Below are positions 1-12,700 of a DNA stretch of 64,000 bases, in pieces. The notes under the pieces are model-generated. The model saw nothing but the letters and a program-made list of their open reading frames with translations. It was not told the origin of the DNA and did no database searches. The DNA comes from Gorsachius magnificus (taxonomy: Eukaryota > Chordata > Aves > Pelecaniformes > Ardeidae): contig CM067085.1 in the NCBI GenBank assembly GCA_034008185.1, forward strand, positions 54,308,602 to 54,372,601, given 5' to 3'. Position 1 is the first letter of the stretch. Each line of letters begins with the position of its first letter. The translations under genes and the position numbers were made by a program.

Positions 1-1197
1 CACAGTTATAGCAAAGCAACTGGTTTGGGTTTTTTTGCAGTATTTAGAGAATACACTAATTCACCAACACAATAAAAATTCTATATGAACCTACCAAGTA
101 ACCTACTACTGATATATTTTTTTTAATTTTAAACCTGACTTCCCAGTTCTTACCTAAACATAATGCTACTTTGAGAATTCAGAGATCCACAGTACTCACA
201 CTAAAAGTAAGACACAGAGCTTATTGGAGGAGTGCCAAACTACTCAAATGCTTCCTTTTCTATTACAAAATAATTACTATTTTATCAGTACTCTTAAGTG
301 TGTCAGGAATATCACTATTCATACCGTTCTAGCAGGTGCTCGTATTTTTACATGATACATGCACAGTAGTAATTTAATAGATGGCAGACATGGCAACAAA
401 ATGCTTGCTTCAGACTTTGATCAAATAATTTCTTTTCACCATTTGTCAATTGTGGGGATTTTTGGAATTCCAGCAGTTTCGACCAAGATGCTTTAGGAGC
501 TGAGTTGAGTCATTTAAACCTTAGCCTAAGACAAATGTGAATCACTTCTTTGTACTACAGTCTGTATTGCCACTTTTTTTCTGAAAGCGTGGAATGAATC
601 TACTAGAAGTCTCAGTTGGAGTGTAAGGGTGGTGTGTATACAGGCAAGAAAACATCTCTTTATATATATATATTTTTTTCAGAATTTCAATAACATTTAA
701 AGTTCTTCAAACTATCATATGAGCTCATGCTGAAGTGATTATCCCAGGATAGCTTCCAAATATATTTCAAAGTTCCTGTTCTATAATATCCTATCCCAAA
801 GATACAAGTTTTCTCTTCCCAGGAGTATTAAACCACAAGTTGTGGTTTTAACACCATTTGAACAAGCAATTAAAACTTTCCTCTAACAGTAACCTGTCAT
901 CCACATTTTCTAATATCACCAATCTCTACGAAATTTTATGTCGTTGCAACAAACGTTTCTCATTTACATCGGATATCTTATCTGTTTTTTCCAGGATTAG
1001 TAATACTTAATTTTGGAAGAAGCTTTCCCATGTCTCTTGTGTTACCTATAGCAATGTTTCTATTCCCACAGCCTCACAGGGGATGTACAGTTCTTCCTGC
1101 TTTTATTACAAATGCAGCACACATAGCAACAGTGACTATTTCTGCCTTTATAGTATTATCACTGAACTTAGTATAAGTCTGCACTTCATTGACCTAC
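1..1197. other. AT-rich intergenic DNA, nothing recognised
   Basis: No open frame with protein character, no splice-flanked exon and no recognisable repeat family was seen. The stretch holds only short T-tracts and a TA dinucleotide run near 661-676. Confidence 0.6.
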
Positions 1198-1944
1198 TGT
1201 GGCGGTGTGCTCCCCCTTCGTCCCTGACTCCCCCTCCTTTGGCCTCTTTCAAGTGATAACCACCTGTGGCAGTGGTGATAGATGCACCTGGTCTGTGTCT
1301 GGTCCTGAAGGAGGCACCCACTGGATGTGGGGGGAGACAGATAACAATACAATAGCCAAGGGCTATTGTGGAATATGCCCACCTAAGCACAGTGGTCAGT
1401 ATGCAACTATGACTATGAGCCAACTATCTTACCCCCATAAATAGTGAGCAGTCCAAGAGCCCTTTGAGCTCTCCTGCACGGCAGCAGGCTGCATGCCAGG
1501 ATCTCCCCTTGAGCAGGGACACCTCTCAAGGTTACTCCTCGAGGTTGAGAGATTCCTTACCACAACAGATTCTCAGTAAGTGACTAACAGCATGCTAACT
1601 TGGAAATCTTAGCTAAGTGACATAAAGGATTGGTTACACATATATAATCCTTTAGACATAAACCGTTGACCAAGTCTGGGACTAGGATTGGATCCAGCCG
1701 CACCTAGACTCCTCTCTGAGGGAGTTTAGAAAGCAAGGGGATCTTTTCTGAACCTCATGACTCAACGGGAGGGTCTCCCTGACAGTCTTGCCTGACCCTG
1801 TCCTCCGTGCAGTAAATAACAAAGTGTACCTTGCTATCAAATCTCATAAACTATTGTTGCATTTACCACTGACCTTTGTTAACTCACTGTTTTACACCAA
1901 TAAACCACATTATTTTTTGCCTCCCTCTCACTCCATCCATGACA
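1198..1944 (+). mobile_element. Solo LTR of an endogenous retrovirus, intact ends and target duplication
   Basis: The 747 bp segment starts TGTGGCGG and ends CCATGACA, so it has the TG...CA ends of a retroviral LTR. It is bracketed by the same five bases, CCTAC, at 1193-1197 and 1945-1949, which I read as the target-site duplication. Inside, in the right order for a + strand LTR, lie a TATA-like ATAAATAG at 1437-1444 and an AATAAA polyadenylation signal at 1899-1904. No internal retroviral sequence adjoins it, so it is a solo LTR left by recombination. It does not resemble the LTR of the provirus at 17748. A 5 bp duplication is known for ERVL-class elements, but the family is not assigned. 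Confidence 0.85.
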
Positions 1945-4462
1945 CCTACTTGATAAATAAGCTTATCAAGTACCTATATACTTAAATATATTAATTTCTA
2001 TTTCTTCTTGTTGTTTTTCTACAGGAACCAATTTTTGGCTTAAATATTAATTGTTTAGGTGGGTTTTGGTTGTGCTTTTTCTGATTATTATAACTTCACA
2101 TTTCATGCAGCTTCAGATGTAATTCTTTGAGCAATGAGATACGGTTTAATGTCTGTCTCATTGGAAAAATAGCTTGCCATTCTGAATCCAGTTCCTTTTT
2201 TTTTTTTTTTTGGCAGTATAAACTGAGTTGGTACATTCTTCTTGGTCCTTGAAGTCTGGGGAATAAACATCCATGTAATTCTTCTGGGATACGCGTGCAT
2301 AAGACCCTAGTAGATGTGGTAGACTCGAGCACTGTCAGCAAAGACAGAATCTCCAAGTGATATAGTTACCAACATTAAATAAACCTCTGGGCATGGATGA
2401 ACCTTCTTTTTTTCTGTCCCTGTTTTGGGGGTTGTGGGGTGTGGATGGCCCATAACTGTTAGATGCTTTCTCATGGAAAGAGCAATAGATATTCCTTGTA
2501 CTGGGGAACTCTTCTTCAAATTTCAAGACACCTACCTAAGCTATGACAGCACTTAAATATCTTCAAAACAGTTCTGATAGTATTTTTTAAATCTGGAAAA
2601 GACACATTTTTTTTCTAACTATATTTTGGGAATGGATCATTAAATGGAAATGTATACCTGTTGAGTGTATCTGCCAGAAATACTGTTGCAGAAACATATT
2701 CACAAATTCTACTTCCTAAGCAATAATGTTAATACTGGGAATACCTTTAGGTTTTATTAGACTGGTCACTGTAAGCAAATTCAGTTCCAAATAATAATGA
2801 AAATTCCAAGTTTTCAATTAAAGCTGTTTATAATGTGTAGCTAAAGCAGGTCATTTGCAAAATCACAAGCAACAGGTTAAAAAAAAAAAGTACTGCTGGC
2901 TCAGAATTTCTGCTAAATCTGTGACCTTTGAAGTCCTCAATTACTTACTAGAACCTGAATTTTCACCTCTGAATTTCTTTACTGAGCTTACCTAAGAACT
3001 TATAGCAATCCCCCAGCTAAAGGTCACAGTGTTGTGTGGTGTTATCTGGGGTTTTATTATTTCCTCATAAACTATGACATTTATAAAATGTCAGCATCTG
3101 AAGAAATCAGACCTATATGAACGTGGAGGAAGAATAAAACCTGCTTACTTTGGCAATTCTGTCAGTGGTGTTTCAGAGTTATGAATGTAATGACAACAAA
3201 TAATACAGTGTTCTCTGTTGTTTACAGGTATTAGTAATTGTTGTCCTGGGTAGACATGCATGTTAGTATACTTAGTAAAAATTAAGGCATATCATACTTT
3301 GTTTAGAGTGATTTTGCCATGCTCAGTGATCACAGAAAGCTTTTTCTTGTCAGAAGTAACTATAAATTTGGTTCCTTAATTTTCCTAATCTTAACCTGGG
3401 GTGATCCACACTCAGGTAACTAATTTTGGTAACAGAGTTCGGAGAAAAGTACATTTTTCCCCTACTCAGATAACCCACAGATTTTCTGGGAGAAAAAGAC
3501 AGATAGTCATAACGATAGCAGAAGGTAGCATGTCAGATAACAAAAAAGGGGCAGCAGAGGAGCAAGATTAAGCGACATCCCTGGCTGAGGCAAGCTGCTT
3601 CCTCTTACTTTGTGGTGCCATCTATTTCTCTTGCTGCTGTCTCACCCTGCTGCCCTTTCAGGCTTGACTGCCCATTGACCCTCCATCTGCAGTGGCAATT
3701 TATGTTTCTGTGAAGTGAAAGAAAATGCTAGTGTTTTCTAACCTCCATGCGCAGGCATTAAGTGATAACACACTGTGATACCAATGAGGCATTGGGCGCT
3801 TGAGACCAAACCCCCCTGTATAAAGCAATGGAAATCCACTGTTTTCAATTTTATTTATTTGTTTGTTTTAATTTATAGCAATGTTGGGATCAGTTGATGG
3901 CTAATCTGAAACTGTTTTTCCAACTTTGGGTCAGTTAATTTACGCTAATCCTTGATTCTGAGTCCTCTGACCTCTGATCTGAAATCAGAATGATACAGCA
4001 GGGGCAAAGAAAATCTCTATTTTTCCTTTTAATTTTTAAAATCAGTTTTTAGTCACTTTGGGAAAGGAACAGCAGTCGTTATATCCATACTCTTTATTTC
4101 TAGATTCTAGATACATGCACTGACTGCATACCTGAGGCAATGCAGGGAGGGTAAAAGGTTTTGGTTAGGAACCAAGCAGAGGCCTGTGGTCACTATTGTG
4201 ACAGTGGTCCAGTTCTCACAAAATGAGACACAATTAATCAAGGGGTTAATGTCATAGTTATATATGAAAAAGCTGAGGAGTTGTGATACATTTTCGAACA
4301 AGACTTCTGTTTAATCCACAGTATTGTTTTTGTCACCTAGAATTGAATTTGAGTAATCTCACAATAATAACTAGAAACAATTCAGATCATAGGCTTATCC
4401 TCCTGTAAGGTTTTTGCTGCCTGGTTTGTTACTCAAATTCCAAAGAATTTTAATAATCATGT
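1945..4462. other. Intergenic DNA, nothing recognised
   Basis: No credible coding exon or repeat family was seen. The reading frames at 2096-2526 are short, overlap each other in several frames and lack domain character. Confidence 0.5.
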
Positions 4463-5017
4463 TGTCGTGGTTTAACCCGGCTGGTAACTAAGCGCCACGC
4501 AGCCGCTCGCTCACTTCCCCACCCCCCCCCCCTCAGTGGGATGGGGGAGAGAATCGGGAAGGGGAAAAAAGGTTAGAGCCGAGGGATGAGATAAAGACAG
4601 TTTAATAAGAGAAAATAATAATAATAGTAATAATGAGAATGATAACAAAATATACAGAATATACAAAACGAATGATGCACAATACAATTGCTCACCACCC
4701 GCCGACCGATGCCCAGCCCGTCCCGAGCAGCGATCAGTACCCGACCGACTGACCCACCAACCCCCCCGAGCATGACGTTATATGGTATGGAATAGCTCTT
4801 TGGACAGTTTGGGTCCTAGCTGTGCTGTACTCCCAGCTTGCTATGCACCTGGCCGAGCAGGAGAAGCTCAAAAAGTCCTTGAGCAGTCTGAGCACTGCTT
4901 GGCAACAACTAAAAACATCAGCGTGTTATCAACATTCTTCTAGTACTAAATCCAAAGCACAGCACTATGCTAGCTTCTGTGAAGAAAATTAACTCTATCC
5001 CAGCTGAAACCAGGACA
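4463..5017 (-). mobile_element. Solo LTR, same family as the provirus at 17748
   Basis: Read on the + strand it starts TGTCGTGGTTTAACCCGG and ends AAACCAGGACA. It aligns along most of its length with the LTRs at 17748-18382 and 24088-24719, so the element lies on the - strand. The five bases CATGT occur at 4458-4462 and again at 5018-5022, a perfect target duplication. At 555 bp it is about 80 bp shorter than the proviral LTRs. It lacks their GC-rich block of GATCAC/GACC-type repeats and has a shorter, less pure AAT run. Scattered substitutions show that it is older than the provirus. Confidence 0.92.
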
Positions 5018-8000
5018 CATGTACATTTATTATTATATGCAAAATATATGTACAGATTCCTCCCAGATTCCTCCTCCCTACACTTCTCCCCTGATTTATC
5101 ATAGTGAGATCATTTTCTGGTTAAAAAAAAAACAAAACAGAAAACCCACTTCACAATGTATCTATTTGCAGTTAAAATTAAACCCATGCTTTATACACAG
5201 CAATGTAACTAATACTTCAGCTATATTGATGCAAATTAACATCTCTGTAGACTTTCTTGTCTTTTTAGTTCTAGGTATCTCTATATTTTATGTAATTAAA
5301 GCATTCTTAGACATGAAGTAAAAGGTGAAAAATATATTTTAGCATTTTAGACTATTTATCAATTTATACCCTACTGCTGATCATTGAGACTTTCTGTTAA
5401 AGTACAAATAATAAGCCTAACTAATAACTGTTATTTATGTGATCACGATGGCAAAGAGTGCTAAGCATAACAAGGGAAAGAAAAGGGAATGAGGAAGCAA
5501 TCAGCGAAGACAGGGCTGGGAAGGGTTGGGATCCATTTCAAAACCACATCAGAAATACAAGATAATTTTGTCTACATTTGAACAACTTCTCTTGACTCTA
5601 TTGTCAGTAGGGAGAAACAGGGACAGTGAGCTACCCTTTTTCTAAAATTGAGATCTAAAGTAGGATGATATTTTTATTTTTAAAATTTGTTCCTTTTTCT
5701 GTTTACCAGCTCCAGTTTTTAACTTGCATTGAGAAGTGGATCCAGGTGTGTGGTTACTATAAAAATAGATGAAACAATAAAATAAACTCAGTATCTGTTG
5801 CCAGTGAAAGGCAGCTAAATATCCTCCAGGAAACACAGGCTTCATTTTCTTCACACTTTGCTAATTCAACAGATTTGGGGCTGCAATTTGGTGCCACTTA
5901 ATTTGCATTTTATGGTTTTCATCACTTTGGATTTTTATTCTACAAAGTGAGATTCTGATCTCGTCATCAGTGTAAAATCTATTGCAGTTAATGAGTTGCA
6001 CAAGTAAGGAAATGGTATATGAGCGGTCAGTATTGGCTATTAAGAATTGGGTCGAGTATCTACTTACACTGTCTCTGCTACAGTGTCATGGTAATGAGAT
6101 ACTGAGAAGAGTATGGATTTTGCTTTGATACTGATAAGGATGGTGCAGTTATGCAACTTTCCCTAAATAGATATTTTTTGCTGTTTGAACGTAGTGGACA
6201 TATGGGTATGTTTCAACAGGTTTTAGTGGTTACCGCTAAATGCACTCATTCTTTTACTTCTTACAGGATTATCACATTGTATCCATGAACTGATAAAGCA
6301 ACCTCACCTTCAGAGGAAGCAGCTCCTGTAAAGAGTAACTTGTCTTTTGAAAGGAGCATTGATTTTCAGTCATTTCCTTACATTAGTAGATGTGTATAGG
6401 AGAGGAAATAACTCATTATTTTCAATACAGTAGCAAGGTTTAGAAACATTTTTCTTAACAAAAAGAAAAAGTGATTGTTAAGCATGGTGGAAACATTTCA
6501 ATATTTATTACTAGTATCTGTGGTCACTCTCAGCCTTTTTTGATTAGTAATCAGGTCATTTATTATTATATCATATTATCCTTGAACTTTTAGTTTACAT
6601 TTACAGATCCTCTTTACATAGGTTATATGTGACTTTAGACGCTATAGGATAAAGTGCTGATTTTGTGCTGTGTAATTGATAGAGTACATCATTCAGTGCT
6701 GTTTGTGCTCTCTGCTTCAGAATGTTTAAAACTGGAAAATAATATCATATTCATCAAGTCATGATCCTTTGATCCTTTCTGTCCTGGATATGTCAGGAAT
6801 CTGGACCTTTTCCTGAAAAAAAATATCATTTATATCATCAGATTTAAAGATTCCTGATTTGATTCCAAAAATCAAACTAAAAAGATTGGCTTACTGAGTG
6901 ACCCCCTGTCACATGTTCTTTGAAATGGTTCTGCTGATTTCCTTGGCATGATGGCATTAGCATGAGTTTTAAACAACCCACTGAAAAATCAAAGAAAGTC
7001 TGCCTAGGAAGACAGGTGCTTGGGATCTACAGGGACTTGTATTCTCCCTAGACTGTGGGACACCTGGCTCGTGTTTTCAGATATTTGGAACTGTGGAAGG
7101 AATCCAGCCAAGACCTATAATTTCATGTTTTTCCTCCTTCCCAAAGCAGCACATCATGTGGCTGTTCTCATGCTATTATTCTCATGGAGTTGCGCCTGAA
7201 AATTCCAGTAGTGTTATGCTAGTTCTCATGGGAAGTGACTGCTGCTGGCATGAGGCTCACCCCTTCTTTCCCTTTTTCCTTACCTTTTGGTTGTAGCTTT
7301 TTGTTTTACGCTACAGGACTCAATGATATGTGCGCACGAAGTTAAACAACAACCAGTTTAAAGCAACTGCCCCTTATAATAGCATCCTCCAATCAGTACT
7401 AATAGCATTATATGCAGGAATTACCCATAGGAAATTTGAGTGGGTCCTGATGAAAACTATATAGCTACTGTAGGAGAAATATTAGGGGAGAATCACCTGC
7501 TGCACAAGGGAAAATGCGCCAAGAGGACATTCACTTGAGGACCTCATCACTTTCAACTTCCTTTGCACAACCCAAACAAATATGTATATCCCTAAGTCGA
7601 TATTCATCTTGACCCTCCAAATTCCTATTTCTCATTAGGTTCTAGGGGAAAGAATCAGAATCAAATCATGTTGTCTCAGACTCCTCCATCATTATTATTA
7701 AAATCATTCACTGTTTAAGTGAAGCTTGGATTTTGACTGCATCAGTTGGAGTAGCTGCAGAAACTATCCAGACAGGTCTTATTAATTAAAATGTTTGATA
7801 AATATTTTCATCGAATAGTATGCCTACGAGAATTTTATTTACAAACAACGGATGAACAAAAAGAAGGAAAATAATTTTGTTTGCTATAAACTGTAACAAA
7901 TCAATATGAAATGTACATGGTAACAGCATATGCAAATCTTTAGCTAAGGCTCCTCAGAATTGGGATTTTGAACTGTTGAAATGTTGAACCGGAATTTGGA

Positions 8001-9015
8001 AGTGTCATTAAATAGTTGAGAAGTTCTTGAGTTCAAGTTCTTTTCATACAAACATACTTGTTAGCATGGGGTATATGTGATTTAAGTTCATAGCATGCTA
8101 GTGGCAGTGCTCTTTTTCCCTTCAATAATCAAGGCTATTTAAATAAATTGCATGTCATTATGAAGTCTACTAGAAATAAAGGGTTAGAAAAATAAAACCT
8201 TTATGGCCTCACAAAGAAAGAAATGAATTAATATCAGTTCTGTGCCTCCAGCTGTACAGCCCCTTCATTATGTGGGAAAGAAGTTGGTATACCTGCCATC
8301 TGTCAGCACTTTTTCATCTGTGTCCCACTCTTGTTCATGCTGCTTCACTGTGAGCTGAATACTCATAAACACAGTCTTTTAGTGTTACATGACTATACCC
8401 TGCTGCAACAGCAGGAGCTTTTTGAAATCTGTTTGTCCAGCTTCTTAAAAAATGCAAATAAATTTTAGCAGCTCCCACACTTTGTCAGGTTTGACTGAAA
8501 TAATTCACTCTTTCTTTGATTCACCTCAAAGCTGCTGAGATCTGACAAAATTGAGAAAAACATCCCAGATAAACATAATGTCATAGAAAGACCTGGAAAT
8601 GACAAAAAAAAATAGATTGTAGTAATAAGAATGAAGTGTTCTGCAGTCTAAGCTATTTTATGGGCAACAACGTTTTCTCAAGACACGGAACATGTCCTAT
8701 AAAGTATGAAGAGTATGAAAGTCAATATAAAGAAAACTGAAGACTTAATGCAGAGTCCTTTGTGTGACTTAGATCAATTATTATTGGAATGTGAGGCACA
8801 AAGTCATATACTTGTATAAAGATCTCAGAAGTTACCGAGGACCCTGAATCTTTTAATTGAAAAGAATAAATGAACCTGAGAGGGGGAGAGGGGGGGAATT
8901 ACTTTAAAAAAAAAAAAAAATGTCTGCTGAGTGTGTTGCATGGTTGTTGTAAGCTTTTTGTTTGTTTGTTTTAAGAGATCCTAAATGACCTATTTGCCTA
9001 TTTGGAAATGGGTAT
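5018..9015. other. Intergenic AT-rich DNA, nothing recognised
   Basis: Only low-complexity tracts stand out, for example a G-rich then A15 stretch near 8881-8921. The reading frames present are short and uncharacteristic. No splice-flanked exon was recognised. Confidence 0.5.
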
Positions 9016-9586
9016 TGTGCTGGTTTGAGCTGGGATAGAGTTAATTTTTTTCATAGTAGCTAGTGGGGGGCTGTGTTTTGGATTTGTGCTGAAAACAGCG
9101 TTGATAACGCAGGGATCTGTGAGCAGCGCTTACACAGAGTCAAGGCCTTTTCTGCTCCTCACCCCACCCCACCAGCGAGCAGGCTGGGGGTGCACAAGAA
9201 GTTGGGAGGGGACACAGCTGGGACAGCTGACCCCAGCTGCCCAAAGGGATATTCCATACCATATGACATCATGCTCAGCATATAAATGTCGGGGAAGAAG
9301 GAGGAAGGGGAGGATGTTTGATGGCATTTGTCTTCCCAACTAACCGTTACATGTGGTGGAGCCCTCCTTTACTGGAGATGGCTACACACCTGCTTGCTGA
9401 TGGGAAGCAGTGAATGAATTTGTTGGTTTGATTTGCTTGTGCGCACAGCTTCTGCTTTACCTATTGAACTGTCTTTATCTCAACCCATGAGTTTTCTCAC
9501 TTTTAGTCTTCTGATTCTCTCCCCTATCCCATGGGAAGGGAGTGAGCAAGTGGTGCTTAGTTGCCAGCCAGGGTTAAACCATGGCA
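9016..9586 (+). mobile_element. Solo LTR related to the provirus LTR family
   Basis: The segment starts TGTGCTGGTTTGAGCTGGGA and ends GGGTTAAACCATGGCA, matching the two ends of the proviral LTR when that is read on its own strand. It shares the internal landmarks TTCCATACCATAT and CTGTCTTTATCTCAACCC. A clean TATA box (TATAAAT, 9281-9287) lies mid-element, and a CCCATGGGA-type motif with a final TTAAACC marks the 3' end. The five flanking bases on each side (GGTAT and GTCCC) do not match, so the target duplication has decayed or one end is displaced. The short reading frames inside it are LTR sequence, not genes. Confidence 0.82.
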
Positions 9587-9614
9587 GTCCCAGAAATTGC
9601 AGGAAAACAAGGCA

Positions 9615-9775
9615 GAAATAGACCTTCAGAGATCATCAGGGGAATTCTCAAACTCTGAAGCAGACTAACACTCCTGGCTGAAGTTTGTCTAATTTATTCT
9701 TAAAGCTCTTCAGTGATGGAAGCTTCAAAAGCTTCCTGTATAAATCTAGTTTAGTGCTTCATGTGTTTATTTCTC
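9615..9775 (-). repeat. Old CR1 LINE 3' fragment
   Basis: The run from AGACCTTCAGAGATCATC through GTTTGTCTAATTTATTCTTAAA to CTTCAGTGATGGAAGCTTC follows, in order, the reverse complement of the CR1 3' region known from birds (TAGTCCAACC, TTGTCTAACCTGTTCTTAAA, CTCCAGTGATGGAGATTC). It is heavily diverged, so it should be an ancient copy. Its ends are approximate. Confidence 0.6.
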
Positions 9776-12700
9776 CCTTTTATTGTACTCTCTGATAGAA
9801 ATGGATGAGAAAAACCTAAGATACGTTCTCATTCTTGTGGGGTTTGTTTTCTTATTAGTTTTTTTGCTGGGTACCACAGCTCTATTTATATGCCCACAGA
9901 TTTTGCTCATGAGAGAGAAATCAAATACTGCTTGCCTGAATCCAAAAGACGATGCAACTAAGAAGATGAAGCATAGAGATTGTATAAGCTAAATCTCCAT
10001 ATGGTTAGAAGATCTAGCTTTGATGCAGCTTTATAATGAAAATGGGACTTTGGAAAAGGAAGTGATAGTTGGCAGCCACCTGAATACTTTCAGTCAGTCT
10101 CACTTTCTCCCATAACATCATAAGCGTGATATGATTTAAGAAAATGGAAACTGAAGTTGGAATTAGACATTGAGCAAAAAGAGAACATGTATGAAATGTT
10201 TTCTGAATTGATACTGTTCTGTTTTGAACCCTTTGCACAGTCCTGGACGTCTCCCCTGCTGTCCCCAAGAGAACCTTAGGAATGTTTTTTAGTTGGTTTT
10301 CATTAAGCAAGGACATAACCATTCATATACCTGTTTGCTTCTTGTTTTCCAGGATGGGACTTGAATCATCCTGTCTGCCTTATGTCTACCAGGTACTGTT
10401 ACGACAAACTCAGAGGAGATGCAGAGGCAGTCAGTCCAGGTCAAGGTAGTCATGCACTTGAATTCTCTTTCTCTGCCCTCTCCTACCTCATCATTTTTTG
10501 TAGCTTACTTCAAACCTGTGCTTCTATTCTTTGGACACAGCCTCTGTGACCACAGCCTTAGATTTACAAAACTGTTTTGAACTTCTTTCTTGCCTGTTAT
10601 TTAAATTATTTATTAAACTATTCATATTTTTATTGATATTATTGTATTGATTGTTGATATTATTATGTAAATTATTTCAAATATACATGATTGGGGGGGT
10701 GGGGGGTGTCTTTTCCAAACTTCTCGGATAGAGACAAATGGAGTATTGTAAAGAACAAATAACACCATAACACTGACCACTGTCTCCACAGCAAGGGAAA
10801 TGTAAACAGCTGGGGCAAAACTTCAAACCCAGTGACCTATCGTGAATTCTGTTGAAATTGTTTTAGAACTTGTGATCCTTCTGTCCTTGGATGTTCAGAA
10901 AGGGATACCTTTGATATATAGCACTGATAAGAGGCTTATTCCATTAAGCTGTAGTGATTCTAGCTTTCATGCATCATTTGACAGAGAAAATGAGAATTTG
11001 CAGAAGTAATAGCTAATGTAAAGTATATTAGGTCACAATGCAGTTAGACAGGTAGGAAATAAAGTTTATGTATTATGTTATAGAGAGGCTTGCACATTTT
11101 ATTATACATGCACAAAAGAGATCTTTTAGGGTTGTTTTTTCCATATCAAATTTAAAAAATGCTAGGAACACTGTTTCTGAAGCAGGCTGTATCCTCTTAA
11201 CAGAGGTTAGGATTTCAATTTCAAATAGATATTCTTACCTTAGTTATATTAGTATATAACTATTCTAACCTTAGTTATAAAGGTTAAGTTGAAACTGGAA
11301 GAACAACAGGAAATCTGTAAGCAGAAGCATGAGGAAAAAATAATGGTAGTTGGCGCGGATAGTTTTACTAGTTCCATATGCTACCGAATATATTCAAACA
11401 TATATACATAGACACAACCTTAATGCTTAAATAATGCTCATGTGACCTTTTTTTTGGGGGCTTTTTCAAGAGTTTGTCAAACTAATTCTCACCCTGCTTG
11501 CTAAAGTTCACCCTGAAGAGGGATTTCTTCACCTTACATTTCTGCTTGTGAGAGGATGGGAGGAAGGCATTGCAAACATAAAGAAAGTGCATGTAATTGC
11601 ATTTTAATTAATGCCTTTGATATCCAAGAAAAGATTGGTAATAGTTAAATAATTTGTTGCACAGCAAGTTGTGAAAGTGACTAGCAGTGACAAAATATAT
11701 TACAGCCTATTAAAATATCCAGGCTTTTTGGACACATCATGAGCACTGAGGTGATAGATATCTTATTCCTGCTGCACTTTAACGCACACATAAGTTGATG
11801 GCACTTGTAAGCAATAATCTGAATTGCCTATCAGAAGAACCATTTACTACTGTTTACAAAAAAAAAGGAATAAATAACTTAGGATGTCACTATTTCTGTA
11901 AGGAAATAAAGTGACTATGGCAACAGCTATAATTCCCTTAGAGGAAATTTGGCTTAACAGGATTTCATGAATAGGCCTCGATTATTTTTACTAGTTCTGA
12001 CAGTTTCCTGGAAACCTTATCCACTTTCAAAATGTGTTTCAACTGCACCAATAAACGATCAAGACCTTTTAAATTTATTTGAATTTTTTTTTCCCCTCAG
12101 CAGCCCTACAATAGAAGGAAAAAAGGAGGAAAAAACTTAAATGTGTGTGTGCGTATTGTTTTGATAACTGAGGCACTCCCCTGGGATGTGTGAAACCCAG
12201 GTTCATTTCACTGCTCGATTTGTTTTGGAGGGAAAAGACCATGGAGATAACACTAAAACAGGCAAAATAAGGGACTCTCCTACATGCACAGGCAAAGTGA
12301 ATAGCCAGCTTGTAAAAAGCATATGCTTCTTCCATCAAAACTTAGAGTCAGAAACTTCCAATCAGTTCTTGGTTTTGCCATATATAAAACAACAGAATAC
12401 TTTATTACTTCCGTAAGATTTTATTTACAGCAATCCTAACCATAAAGAATAAACATATTTATATTGAAATGTTGTCTTAAATTTTCCAAAGGTCGTCTTC
12501 ATTTGTTTAGCATTACCTCCTTATCCTTCATCTTAGCACACACAGGTGTTGTTTCAGATCTCAGTTCTCTGTCCACTTTTCTACTACCACAGTATGTTGT
12601 ACTTCAGATAGGAATGCAAATTATGAAACACCTCCTTGCTCTCAAACTAAGGAAGAAATTTGCAAGTGGTCACAGAATTCTAGTATTGGAGCCTTTTGTT

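Noticed and set aside
1148..1444. Overlapping frames near 1.2-1.4 kb
   Set aside because: They lie across the start of the solo LTR at 1198 and are LTR sequence.
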